From: Siphonodentalium dalli
Taxonomy: Eukaryota > Mollusca > Scaphopoda > Gadilida > Siphonodentaliidae
Assembly (NCBI GenBank): GCA_032622095.1
Contig: CP136064.1
Coordinates: forward strand, 178,532,011-178,596,010
Direction: 5' to 3'
DNA: 64,000 nucleotides
Position 1 is the stretch's first letter. Each line of letters starts with the position of its first letter. The notes under the pieces were generated by a model that was not told the origin of the DNA, made no database searches, and saw only the letters and a list, made by a program, of their open reading frames with translations. Position numbers and translations under genes: made by a program. This document shows positions 1 through 10,990 of this stretch, piece by piece.

Positions 1-130
1 GGTTTCCAGGTGATAACTTTAGTTTTCGTTGTCAAATTCTGTATGTGGATTAGCCATATGAAATTACAGGTCAAGTTCGAATTTGGGTTCCGTTTGATTG
101 TTCGCATATAATATTTCAAGTTAGAATTTT
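1..130 (+). repeat. Dispersed core-type repeat fragment
   Basis: The segment carries 'ggtcaagttcgaatttggg' and 'tctgtatgtgg' phrases. Related phrases recur near 25,230-25,310, 42,640-42,670, 49,970-50,060 and 19,150-19,260. It looks like the core part of a non-autonomous element cut by the window edge. No coding signal is seen. Confidence 0.6.
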
Positions 131-1135
131 GTTGTACTGCCAATGAAGAACGGAGAAATTAAGACTTGAATTTTCTGATGGGTTAGTTGTTGGTGCCGCA
201 TTTTGTAACACTGTCATATGTGTTGCAAACTATATTCTGAGGATAGGTTTCCATCTTGCATTATATAATACAAAACAGTTACCAAATGCCAGTGCAGGGC
301 AAGTGTACCGGATTCATGCAATATATGTGAACTGCTCGGGCACATGATTATGGGAGAATATTCACAATATTCAGTCTCAACCAATCACAACATAGTATCG
401 GCAAAGCAATGTAGCCATTCGGGGGAGTGTTGGAATGTCTACAGTCGCAGAATTGTCACATAACTAAAAATAGTGCCAGTTTAAAGCATCGGATAATAAA
501 TATACAGGCGATATCTGTCATTGGTAAAGCAATGTGGGTGTGCTGTGGTGTCATACTGCATGGGTCGCATGAGAAGTTATTTATAGCAACACAGAGCTAT
601 TTGGTAATAGAACACATCGTGATTTTCTCCAGACCTAGTATTCCGTAGCTATTCAAGTCGGGGTTTACCCAGAACTGACACTGAATACAACCATATTAGC
701 TGATAATTTATCTACACAGATATTAGCAAACCGCCAAAATACGCTGGGTACAAAAGTGAAGAAATTAGCTGGTAATGCAACTGGGTAATTGTTCATATTT
801 TCCACATTCATTTATTCACATTATGACCCGACTGCTGATTGCGTGTGTCCGATATTTTCATTAAAGCAACGGCGAGGTTCAAAATGATGCAATGTTACCA
901 TGGCTGTCTTATTATATTTATTTATTAACCCTTTCTATACTAAATACTCATTGATGAGTAGTTATTCCTTGGAAAATTTTCAGATAATAAGTTCAACAAA
1001 CGAACATATCAGAACATTAAATAGGACTCCTTTTGACTTGAATTATCTGTCCTCAGCTTATATCACTTATATGTTTAATCATTTCAACATTTGATTTTAT
1101 CTGTTTTTGTTATTAAATCAAAATTTTGAAAAACT
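131..1135. other. Unannotated AT-rich intergenic stretch
   Basis: Only short ORFs of 73 codons or fewer occur and none resembles a known protein. I see no clear repeat, hairpin or splice-flanked exon. Confidence 0.5.
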
Positions 1136-1320
1136 AAAGCAGTTATAACATCCACCGGGCTACCCGAATTACCACGCCCAATTTGGTTGAAATTGGTCCA
1201 TGGGTGGGTCTGGAAGAAAAATCATAAACAGAGAGACAGATCATACTCTTTTATATAACTGTATGGTAATTTATACAAAATACAATACAAACTGATAAAC
1301 AAACTGGTAATTATTAGTCT
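1136..1320 (+). repeat. Dispersed repeat, LINE-3'-end-like or core-type
   Basis: A 'gttataac...taccacgcccaatttggttgaaattggtcca' type phrase is followed by an 'acagagagacagat' run. A diverged copy of the first 90 or so bases lies at 23,655-23,740. The order (ATTTGGT...GGTCCA, then an ACAGA run) resembles the 3' ends of some RTE-type LINEs, but no reverse transcriptase is present, so the class is uncertain. Confidence 0.45.
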
Positions 1321-1386
1321 GTGTATATAATTATTTAATAAACCATTTTGACGGCCATCTTCAAATCATGTTTGTGGAAGTTGTGC

Positions 1387-1413
1387 ACCCCCCCCCCCCC
1401 CCCCCCCCCCCCC
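1387..1413 (+). repeat. Poly-C tract
   Basis: An uninterrupted homopolymer of about 26 C residues. Its length may be unreliable in an assembly. Confidence 0.9.
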
Positions 1414-1449
1414 GCTCTGTTTTGAGACAAGTGTATGGCTTGAAGATTA

Positions 1450-1781
1450 AACTCTTCGCTGCTATGACGTCCATATTAAACTATTACGGACGTAAAAGTG
1501 CACGCCGTGTGCTATATGGTCCGTAGGTACTACGGACCTACTTCAGCACACTAGAAGTATGCCATTATACTTAACTGGAACTCAGAGATTGATGCATCGG
1601 AATAACTGTATCTCCAAGTTTCTAACAGTGTATGATGTTCCACGATTGTGAACAATAATTAATAGCCTTTCAACCGAGTCAGTTTTATAGAGGTATTCCC
1701 GTTATAGTTTCCCATTGGAAATGGCAATAACGTCAACAGCCCAGCACACGACGTCATAACGTCATTTAGCAGCGAAGTGGG
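1450..1781. mobile_element. Putative MITE with TCGCTGCT-type inverted ends
   Basis: The left end reads 'cttcgctgctatgacgtc'. The right end, reverse-complemented, gives 'cttcgctgctaaatgacg', so the two ends are imperfect inverted repeats about 330 bp apart. A perfect 9-bp-stem hairpin (ggtccgtag/ctacggacc) lies inside at 1518-1538. No unambiguous target duplication was found, so the superfamily is unknown. Confidence 0.5.
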
Positions 1782-2043
1782 TAATATGGAGCGCAATCAA
1801 TAACCACAAACCAGGCCGTTGTAGCATTTTTCATAATATATATTTTTTGATAATAAAAATAATAAAATGGGTGTTATTAAATATATGATACATGTATATT
1901 CCAATTCAATATGGAATGCTTCATTCGTTGTTAAGAATTCTTCAGTCACTCCTTAATTGTGTGAATAATGATAGTATTCAGAAAAGAATACATTTGCTGG
2001 AAAAGTTAAATGATCTCAAATGGGTGTGTTAGACACGCAGCAA

Positions 2044-2493
2044 CTATACAGTCTTCCTGTCTGTCAGAACTCGAACTATGCTTCCTAAACCACCAATATT
2101 GAACACCTTCTCATGCCAAGACAGAAGTATGGCACTGCTATTTTCTGTTGGCATTTCAAAACCTTTATAAATGTACTTCATCAAAACATCCTGTGATTTC
2201 TCATCCAGACTTTTTACAGCAGATTCCACATCACTTGATTTGAAAGACATCAGGACTCTGATAACAAGCTGGCATACTCGCTCCTTGACAGCAGGATTCT
2301 TTGTTCCAGTTAAAGGATTTTTTAACACTGCTTTTAACGCTTCCGTGTTCTTGTTGGAAGCCAGGAAAGAGTTGATTTCCCCCTCATTTGGTCCTTCAAC
2401 CTGATCTTCGTTTTCATCTTCTTTGAATCTCTCTTCGTCGAATTGGTCAACATCTACCGTGCGGAACTGTCGAGAGCCGGCACTTTTTGACAT
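2044..2493 (-). CDS. ARPC5: Actin-related protein 2/3 complex subunit 5 (p16-ARC)
   Basis: This is the smallest-class subunit of the seven-part Arp2/3 complex, which nucleates branched actin filaments in the cytoplasm. The 149-residue ORF aligns end to end with ARPC5 proteins, which are about 151 residues. Seen directly: an N-terminal FRTVDVDQFDEERF block, an acidic linker (residues about 24-40, with GPNEGE), the LKNP helix region near residues 56-60, the highly conserved LMKYIYKGFE segment near residue 104, and the conserved end SIVRVLTDRKTV. The start is the only ATG that gives the usual N terminus (MSKS...), and the stop is TAG. The reading frame has no intron, although vertebrate ARPC5 is split, so this is either a lineage-specific intronless gene or an intact retrocopy. 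No downstream poly(A) remnant or nearby AATAAA was found on the minus strand, so the two cannot be separated here. All conserved blocks are intact, which argues for function. Confidence 0.96.
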   Translation of the reverse strand: MSKSAGSRQFRTVDVDQFDEERFKEDENEDQVEGPNEGEINSFLASNKNTEALKAVLKNPLTGTKNPAVKERVCQLVIRVLMSFKSSDVESAVKSLDEKSQDVLMKYIYKGFEMPTENSSAILLSWHEKVFNIGGLGSIVRVLTDRKTV

Positions 2494-2583
2494 ATTTTCC
2501 TAACTGAAAATTACTAGGGCACTTCAGTTCTCTTTCTAACCATGAATCATTCACTTTCGTTGCAAAACACACACTAGTCTGAC

Positions 2584-2622
2584 CAGACCTGGTAATATGG
2601 CTAAGGCCATCCAGGTCTGACC
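2584..2622. other. Nested hairpin upstream of ARPC5
   Basis: An outer 9-bp stem (cagacctgg/ccaggtctg) encloses an inner stem (atggc/gccat). It lies about 90 bp upstream of the ARPC5 start codon. It could fold in a 5' leader or be a repeat remnant. No function can be assigned. Confidence 0.5.
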
Positions 2623-2639
2623 GCGGCGGCGCATCAGCT

Positions 2640-3840
2640 TAGACGGCTATTTAATTTTTTTAAATACACTTAATTTTACAAATCAACTAACATAGTCATT
2701 AATGTTAACAATATTGCAATATATATTAGCTCTGACACCTACCAGAACGTGTGTATAATTCCGTAATAATTTAATCCAAAAATCCAGTCGGAAAACATGT
2801 TGACAAAACGTGGTTAAATGGCCGAAGCAGGAGGAGCTAACATATCACATGACTACGTGCGTCTCGTGCATGGCAAACTTGATTCTGCAACTCGCATTAC
2901 TGTACCAGGATGTTAACAGTACGCATGTGTAACAAATTGGAGTTGGTAATTTGTAAAAACTACACGCATGCGCAGATTGTAGTTCCCCTCAACTTGAATT
3001 GTATCAGGGCAACCTGAATTGTACACTCAATGTGAACGCATGTGATTACCTTGCCGTGCGCACGGGGAACTCACAGGGGGATTCATGAAATTACGGGTCA
3101 CATGCAATGGTCGACGAACACACGACATGTCAGTGTTTACGTTCTGTTATCTGTCGGATTTTAAGGATAACTGAGGCGTAGGTGAGTGGATGGTTTCACA
3201 CTTGTATTTGTATTTAGTTGATAAATACATATGCGTTGGTCCTAATTGTTACTTTTATAGGAATTATAGCCGCCTATGTTGTTTGACGCACGCCATGGAT
3301 CTTTGATGGCGTAAGCCATGACACAAAGATCAAATGGATCTAAACACACACCGGAAATGAAAGGCTAATAATAGCGACCGAAACGTCATGACTCATGACA
3401 GTCATGTATATAATCGCTTCTGAGATGTCTAGTAGAATAACTGGAATGGTCCATATTTGTGGACCCATTCACATATTGTGTTTTAGTATCCATATCTACT
3501 TTATAAGAGTATTATAGTTACATTTAATTAGGTACCATTCTGGAACTTGAATGTTTGGATTCTCTCTGTGAGTACGATATAAGTAAAGTACGCTTCAATA
3601 GTACAAGCCGAGAGGTGGCGCTTTTAAAATTTTGTAAACAACATTCTGTTAAAACTTGCACTTTTTACCACGTTTTGCAGTGAAACAGCGATTTTAATCG
3701 CATGAGCCACCGACTCCAGTACATAATGGTTGCATAATAAAAACCGTAAAAGGTTTGTGGTATTATTCACAAGCTAATTGCTGCTAATATCTATATATAT
3801 AATTTGTAAAGTTTTAATTTGAAGTTCTGTCCAAATCGGA
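2640..3840. other. Intergenic stretch upstream of ARPC5
   Basis: Somewhat richer in CpG and CATG than its surroundings (for example catgcgcag, gtgcgcacgg near 2960-3065). It probably contains the ARPC5 promoter, but no TATA box or initiator can be assigned. No ORF of interest is seen. Confidence 0.4.
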
Positions 3841-3851
3841 TATCCAAAACG

Positions 3852-6800
3852 GTTGGCGATTATCGCAATACGATAGGTGAAAACTCCGACGTTCGTACTC
3901 AGATTTCACCGGGTCCGTGACTACCCGCCCCCGAGACAACCCGCCCCTTTCACTCTGAGACAACCCGCCCCCAAAAATCAATTAGCGGTAATCAGTGGCT
4001 AATTAGGAGGGCAATATCATTATCATACGACTTCCCCGTCGAGAAAATTTGTCGCCCAATGTTCTCAGTTTTTCAAAGAAATGTAACTCTAACATACCCG
4101 TTATTTAGTAAAAAATCACCTTTACTAAATAACGTCCATACCAAAAAGAATGACACCACAAAGAGACACGTTTCAAAAACACTATAGGTCAATTCCACAG
4201 TCACACAGAAAGGTTCCATTTTTGACAAAAATTTAAAAGCAAGAATGCAATACATGGAACATGTTGTTTAAAAAAGTAAATCGCAAATTTTCATTCGCCT
4301 TTTATTTTTTAAAGATTAATGCAGCCATCAAATAGTTATGAGTATTCCAGTTTTTCCTTTTTTTGTGCAATTTTATATACCAAAAACACATAATAATACC
4401 TAAAAATAATAACAATTTATAATTTGGGCTTCCCATGTTGAACATTGACAATTCTGATAGTAAATCAGCTGTTCTAAAGTTAAAAAGCAGCTTATGAGTG
4501 ATCCTCGTGAATACATACTTAAAAACACATGTTTGCCAAGCATTTGAGTAAATGTCCCGTCAGTCACGATTTGCAGTACCTAAATACTGCCACATGTTAA
4601 ATTTGATGTACAACCTGCTGACTTTTGTTTTATTATCTTCTACATTGGATGGTATAATGATAATGACAACAGGATTGATCATTTGGTTGTTACTGATTTC
4701 CTATGCAGCCTCTCCAACAATGTCCCGTCAGTCACAAAATTATGTCCCGTCAGTCACAAAATGAGGATATGTCTACACACAGAAATATGTTAGTGGAAAC
4801 CTGTCACTATGGTATAAACTTATGTTTTGACACCATTTCACAACACTGATGTGTTGTATACTCTAGCTGTTCTTTTTATAACACAACATTCATTTGACAT
4901 AAGGTTATGTTAAAGTATGGCCTTATCACACATTCCCTGAACAAAGAAAGTGAACGAATTATTAATACGCTTGGGCAAAATTGGATTCGAATGACAACAT
5001 ATTGTCTCACAAAGTACTACATCAAAGTACACCATCAACATAATTATACAGCCTCAACTCAGTGGGCCCTAGATCTACCATCATTTACCATTTATTTTGC
5101 TAACAACTGTACATACATATTGTACTCACTCATTGGTTCAAATTTGGCCAATTATACAAGTACATTGCCTGTAGTGTCCACTTCTAAAGTACAAGTTCCC
5201 AAATTGAAATATTCTAGCCATTTTAAGGCAATTAAAATACATGTGTAATTTCTTATCACAACTGTATATGTTTTGGTCTGATTGTAAGTGTCATAAGTTG
5301 ACACTGCTACAATGTATACATGGATGAATGGGGGTCCAGTTGTACCAGACTATTTGCTGCACTTTCTTGCAAGACTCTACTGGACTTGCACTAAATATGG
5401 CCAAGACTGCTGCTGAGAGGCAGAAGGCCAGATGCGAAAAGATGAAATCTAATCTGATTTATATCAGATAAAGTGCCTACAGAGGAATAAATGTGGGGAT
5501 ACGTTCATGTTCGAAAATGATAGTGATACGGTTTGGTACCAAAAGTCCAGTATAATGTCACATATGGAGAAACAACCATCTTTGATTAATGCAAGAGGGA
5601 TGTATAAACTGTAGGTCGACAGACAGTAGTATAAAAGTTTTTTGAATACATAATAACCCAGAAATTCTTGTGATGCGATAACCTGATTATCTGTGGATAT
5701 AATCTATTTAAAGAGAAATCGAACCTAAATTCTTGGAAATAAATACAAAGTCTTCCAATAAAATCCACCTATAATCTTATCAAAATTAGTAGTAAACACG
5801 TAAATTACCACATATAAATTGAAGACCCTGTATATAGTATCGATGTAGGGTAAATTTTATTGGAATTTTACAAAAACATGAGTTATATTTATAAAAAAAT
5901 ACCCGATACATAAAAATGTATTTATATTATTTAAGTAGGTAATCAGGTTAGCAAATTTCATATCACAAGTTTAATGGGGTGTCACACAAAGTCCAGTGTT
6001 TGATGAGCAGGTGATTTTGCACACATGTGTCGCCTTATTTTCACTTTGTTGCACTAAAATATTTAATCCATACTAGACTTTTAGATCACTGTATAAAGCT
6101 TGACATACGTGTACATGCTTTCGCTAAGTGTGTTGTTAAAAGGAGAATTCTGATTAAATGTTCTTAAAATTAATCAAATAATTTCAGCATGAATAATCTT
6201 CCCATTTAATCTCCTTCCAAACCTCATGGGCTCCCAGGGATCAATCATGGTGGTAAATGTGTAATATATTTGTAACGTTGAAAGTGACATTAAGCATCAT
6301 TGAAATAAACTTGTAAATCCTATTTAGTCCCATGTCCATATTGAGTTCCAATTGTGACTTGATCATCCATGATCACATTTAACATCAATATTCATAACAT
6401 CGATATCCATGTTACATACCGTAAAAACTACAAGAATATGAAATGACAGTGCAAGAAAATAATAGGTTACCGTTTAGACATATTATGGTAGTCAAGCCTT
6501 ATGGTTTTGGAGATAATGTCCCGTCAGTCACAATTACATGTCCCGTCAGTCACGCTAATGGAATTCGAATAACATATATATAAATTTATTTAAACATATG
6601 ACATTGAGTGACATTCAGAGTGTGATCTCTTTGTCATGAGTTATCAAGAATATGTTAGAATCAGGATAAGATTTGAGATAGTTTCAACATTCTCAAATAA
6701 GTTACTGTGAAGTATTGAGACTCAAATGTCCCGTCAGTCACGATACACTTTGAAGGAGAGAAAAACAATATCATGGATGCATATTTAAATGTTTCATTTC

Positions 6801-7957
6801 TATTCAATTCTGATAGTTTAAACCTACAAAATACAATGATTAAACAAAGCCAATTGGCTGTCATTGCTCAACTAGGGTGCCTCAAAGGACAGGGAATTTT
6901 ATCTTTTGTCCCGTCAGTCACGAATGGAATTGACCTATAGGAAAAATCACTTGTAGGGTGGGTGGGCTTGGGGGAGGCGGGCGGCACTATCTAACAAACT
7001 TCAGCCCAAAATGTTCTTGACGGGGAAGTCGTGTGAGATTGCCATTAGGAGGTGTGAGGGGATGAGATGTTTGTTTAACGAAACTGGGTTGTTTTTTATA
7101 GAGTTTTATTTGATTTAACAACATGGACAACAATAATATACACATGTAATATAATATAACTTATGAACACAAACATGCATCAACGATAATATGTTTATTT
7201 ATTACGAAGTTTAATGAACGAAATTTAAAAACGGAATGAATGAATATGAACAATATTTAATTTGGGCTGTTGCTGCTGTTGTCTGTCTGCACTGTGTCGG
7301 TCTCTTCTATTTATATAGATTTTAAAATATCCCTCGTTTGGCATGAAAGTACTGCACGTGGTAGATTCCAGTGTCACATAGTCGGTATTGCCAGCGCCCA
7401 CAAACATCACAATCAACGGCATGCTGCTTTGGTCGGACCTCTAAATCGCAGTGAATGCAAGGAAACATACTTGCAGAATTAAGATGTCCCACACTCAAGA
7501 GTTAATATATAGTACCCAGTTCCGTCGGCATCGTTCAAAGGCTGTTTGTATACTCACCTCCAGGTAACATCAGTGAGATGAATCCTGATCACTAAGTGTT
7601 GTGATAACACACTGTGATAATGAACCATTTGCATCAAATGTTTGTTTTGAAAGCACCCCTTTTAATTAGTCTTCACTTACCTTAAGTGCTGTTCAGTTGT
7701 CAAAACATCGTGTCATTCTTTATCCCAGTCCACACATTGATATAATTAATGAATAAACACATGTTTTGTTGATCAAAATATTTAATAATATATCATCAAA
7801 AAACATAAAAAAAACATAATCACTATTAACAATTTCGGGACAACCCGCCCTCATTTATCGGGACAACCCGCCCCCAAAATAGCATAGGGGCGGGTTGTCT
7901 CGGGGGCGGGTAGTCCCGTTCCCATTTCACCCCAATCGAATTGCAATAATCGCCAAC
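3852..7957. mobile_element. 4.1-kb long-terminal-inverted-repeat element, non-autonomous
   Basis: The ends are inverted copies: left begins GTTGGCGATTATCGCAAT, and the reverse complement of the right end begins GTTGGCGATTATTGCAAT. Similarity continues inward through GGTGAAA, repeated 'gacaacccgcccc' blocks (3935-3975 and 7838-7915) and 'acgacttccccgtc' (4028-4041; inverse at 7018-7031). The element is flanked by an 11-bp direct repeat, TATCCAAAACG, at 3841-3851 and 7958-7968. The right arm has about 800 extra bases (roughly 7056-7840). The interior has no ORF above 113 codons and no transposase. Long inverted ends and an 8-11 bp TSD suit Mutator-like foldback elements, but the assignment is inferred. 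Confidence 0.8.
4180..6945. repeat. Internal inverted pair within the 4.1-kb element, with 15-mer arrays
   Basis: 'ctataggtcaattcca' near 4182-4197 is matched inversely by 'tggaattgacctatag' near 6925-6940. Between and beside these lie seven exact copies of TGTCCCGTCAGTCAC, all on the plus strand: 4553-4567, 4721-4735, 4743-4757, 6517-6531, 6539-6553, 6727-6741 and 6907-6921. They cluster toward the two ends and leave the 4760-6510 core free. This is the layout of subterminal transposase-binding repeats, but no protein is known to bind them. The inner pair may mark a separate nested element. Confidence 0.7.
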
Positions 7958-8462
7958 TATCCAAAACGTTGAAAATGAGCTAGCCAAAATTAGAAATAGT
8001 ATAATATAGCTCGTTTCGTCTATAGCCAGTATAGCCTAGGGTCAGGGAAGTCGGTAGCAGAGAGTTAGCAGACTGGTCTCTCGTGCTAGTGGACCCGGGA
8101 TCGCAACTTGGTCAGGGTATTCTGACAAAAATCCGAACTTGGTCAGATACCATACCAAGTTTGTCAGGCTGAAATTGAAAAGTCTCATTCGAGATCACTG
8201 AATTAGTGAATAAATATCTGAATGCAAAATGGCGACTCCCCCCCCATTGCAACAGTCGGCCAGGTATGTTGTGGGTGCAGTACACTGTTCAATCGTATGC
8301 AGACATTAATGGTTGTCCCCGTGTACACGCCTCAGGGTGTGCTCGTTAAAGAACACTACTGCAGTCACCACAAGGTTATAAAGTTACTCGGCCATGGTAG
8401 CACTTGCACTAACTTGCGCTGAAATGGTCATTGTCACCCTGTTTTGTTCAGTTGGGTACCCA
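7928..8462 (+). repeat. Segmental duplication, copy 1
   Basis: Nearly identical to 10115-10643. It starts inside the right inverted end of the 4.1-kb element and ends inside the left end of a Mutator-like element, whose first 45 or so bases (8418-8462) are kept here. The repeated 66-codon ORF in both copies is not a known protein. Confidence 0.85.
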
Positions 8463-9006
8463 ATTTTTGTACCTAGCTTGCTTGCCCTAAAGCGCGCCGC
8501 ACACGATGCAATATTTATTGCATGATATTTGTCACAGACCCTTGCGACGTAAGATCTGTGTGCGCACATGGTACAATTTTAGTCGTGCGACTTCTAAGTT
8601 CTATTTTTATCACTTACACCTTACAGTAGACCACCGCACACGATACGATCGGATTGTACGATCTGGTTGTTTACTTTCTCGTGAATGCAATGGGTTACCG
8701 ATTTATTAACGTGATATATATTTATAGGCTATAGGTATATACTATAGCCATAGGTCTATATTTGTATTTATTGCAGATATTAAATACTAATTTCCAATAA
8801 ATATTAATATTACAAGTGTTTGTAGTTCTATAGGCCCTATACCTGATTTAATTCCCCACACAAATTCACAATCAGATATTATTTTGACACCAGTTTGCTG
8901 GTCCAGTCCACCTGTTTCAATTGTAGTTGTATTCTAGAGGCATGAATGCCTATTCCGCCGTCCAAAATATCCCGCTACTCTGACTTTGAAGGACACTGTT
9001 ACTGTA

Positions 9007-9787
9007 GCTGAATAGGTCATTGTCGCATGGATTCTGGCAAAAAGACACCCAGGATCTCTCAAACTGTCAAAAAGACACCCAGGATCTCGCCAAACAACGG
9101 GAATTTTGTTTAGTCGTCTGCTATTAATGTTATGATAATTATTTGTTTGTAATCCGAGTGAAATATCAACGAAATTTAATTCGGCTTTGAGTCAGTCTGA
9201 CTGACAGCGCAATTCCGCATCCTTGATAGTTGGACCAATATTAATAGCAGACGACTAAACAAAATTCCCGTTGTTTGGTGAGACTTTGAGATCCTGGGTG
9301 TTTTTTTGACAGTTTAACCCTTTACCCAACAGAATGGCCCTGTGCCAATGCGTTCTCTTATATATGCGAGTCGACCATAGGTCGCCTCGCATTTATAAGA
9401 GAATGCATTGGCTTAACACATTAAAAATTCTAAAATTGTTAAAGAATGTAAGAAAAAATGGTAAAAAGTGTTAAAAAAAAGTTTTTTTTAGGCCAATGCA
9501 TTCTCTTATATATATATGCGAGTCGACTCGCATATATAAGAGAATGCATTGGCACAGGGCATAACTGTAACTATCACAATGTGGTCAAGGAGCCGGTTCC
9601 AATGATATCCATATTTGTATGTTCTATTGAGACAGACCGAAGATATTTTAGGCTGTTGAAGCTTTATTTGGCCGGTTTTGGCCGGTTTGTTGGGTAAAGG
9701 GTTAAGAGATACTGGGTGTCTTTTTGACAGTTTAAGAAATCCTGGGTGTCTTTTTGCCAGAAACCATGCGACAATGACCTATTCAGC
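9007..9787. mobile_element. Mutator-like foldback element inside the Harbinger-like element
   Basis: The inverted ends begin GCTGAATAGGTCATTGTC and extend over 120 bp (9007-9130 against 9236-9317 plus 9702-9787). They include tandem 'aaaaagacacccaggatct' motifs. The element is flanked by a perfect 9-bp direct repeat, GTTACTGTA, at 8998-9006 and 9788-9796. A 9-bp TSD with long inverted ends is diagnostic of Mutator-like elements. The right arm is split by a piggyBac-like MITE. Confidence 0.87.
9318..9701. mobile_element. piggyBac-like MITE, copy 1
   Basis: TTAA duplications at 9314-9317 and 9702-9705 flank inverted ends CCCTTTACCCAACA/TGTTGGGTAAAGGG. The TTAA target and CCC...GGG termini match piggyBac. 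Inside are two long hairpins (9345-9411 and 9493-9552) built on ccaatgcattctcttatat. A near-identical copy lies at 58206-58587. Confidence 0.9.
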
Positions 9788-10114
9788 GTTACTGTATGGA
9801 CGCCATGTTGTTGTGAAAGAAAACATGTGATCGCCGCGTGTTCACATTAATAGTTGAATCTGATTGGCTACTTCAAATAAATCGTACGAATCAATCGTAG
9901 AAAATCAAAATTATTTGATTCCTTGCAGGGCCGATCGTGCGACAAAATGTCCTGCGATTTTCCACCGCACACGCTACGCCACCGCACACGCTACGATTTG
10001 ACCTGTAAGTGGTGCCCGATATTTGTCGTACGATATATATCGCATCGTGTGCGGCGCGCTTAAGTTTCTAAATTGCTAATTTGATTCTATTTTTCGTTAT
10101 ATATATATATTTAT

Positions 10115-10643
10115 CACCCCAATCGAATTGCAATAATCGCCAACTATCCAAAACGTTGAAAATGAGCTAGCCAAAATTAGAAATAGTATAATATAGCTCG
10201 TTTCGTCTATAGCCAGTATAGCCTAGGGAAGTCGGTAGCAGAGAGTTAGCAGACTGGTCTCTTGTGCTAGTGGACCTGGGATCGCAACTTGGTCAGGGTA
10301 TTCTGACAAAAATCCGAACTTGGTCAGATACCATACCAAGTTTGTCAGGCTGAAATTGAAAAGTCTCATTCGAGATCACTGAATTAGTGAATAAATATCT
10401 GAATGCAAAATGGCGACTCCCCCCCCATTGCAACAGTTGGCCAGGTATGTTGTGGGTGCAGTACACTGTCCAATCGTATGCAGACATTAATGGTTGTCCC
10501 CGTGTACACGCCTCAGGGTGTGCACGTTAAAGAACACTACTGCAGTCACCACAAGGTTATAAAGTTACTCGGCCATGGTAGCACTTGCACTAACTTGCGC
10601 TGAAATGGTCATTGTCACCCTGTTTTGTTCAGTTGGGTACCCA
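10115..10643 (+). repeat. Segmental duplication, copy 2
   Basis: The second copy of the 7928-8462 segment, differing by a few substitutions and a 7-bp indel (gggtcagggaagtc versus gggaagtc). The region between copies holds the Harbinger-like nest, so the duplication and that insertion are separate events. Confidence 0.85.
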
Positions 10644-10981
10644 GCTTTTTTAAATTTTCAGTTGGGAACCCAGCGTTTATAAAATTTACATTTGGGTACC
10701 CAGCAGTCAATCTGCAGCACCTATGTCATATGCATACAATTCTTCTCCGCTATTATTTTCAAGCATCGTGATGAATAGACATCATAATTCTATATAAACA
10801 CATTTAACAGGTTAATTTCGCAATCAACAGACGGCAATCACTAATTAAATCACGCTCTGTTTGAGATTTCATAAAGCTGGGTACCCAAATGTAAATTTTA
10901 CAAAAGCTGGGTACCCAACTGAAAATTAAAAAAAGCTGGGTAACCAACTGACCGAAAGGGGGTGACAGTGACCATTTCAGC
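10599..10981. mobile_element. Mutator-like foldback MITE with GGGTACCCA repeats
   Basis: The inverted ends begin GCTGAAATGGTCA, related to the GCTGAATAGGTCA ends of the 9007-9787 element. A perfect 9-bp TSD, CTAACTTGC, lies at 10590-10598 and 10982-10990. Each arm carries three 'agctgggtacccaa' type repeats. The arms fold over most of their length. A truncated copy of the left end sits at 8418-8462 beside the same CTAACTTGC. Confidence 0.87.
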
Positions 10982-10990
10982 CTAACTTGC

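Larger units (their letters stand above)
8491..10060. mobile_element. PIF/Harbinger-like non-autonomous element
   Basis: The left end AGCGCGCCGCACACGATGC is matched exactly by the reverse complement of the right end (10042-10060). The element is flanked by the 3-bp direct repeat TAA at 8488-8490 and 10061-10063. A 3-bp TWA target and short inverted ends with subterminal 'ccgcacacg' repeats (near 8633, 9962 and 9978) are typical of the PIF/Harbinger superfamily. The interior is largely another transposon, so the native element was only about 790 bp. No transposase is encoded. Confidence 0.88.

Noticed and set aside
2171-2404. 77-codon plus-strand ORF
   Set aside because: Antisense shadow of ARPC5.
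8040-8120. Sequence with a faint tRNA-like look (tagcagagag...ggacccgggatcgca)
   Set aside because: No proper A and B boxes or cloverleaf. It is part of the segmental duplication.
8222-8422. 66-codon ORF, repeated at 10403-10603 with two or so residue changes
   Set aside because: It is repeated because the whole 530-bp segment is duplicated. No known domain, and the composition is not convincing.
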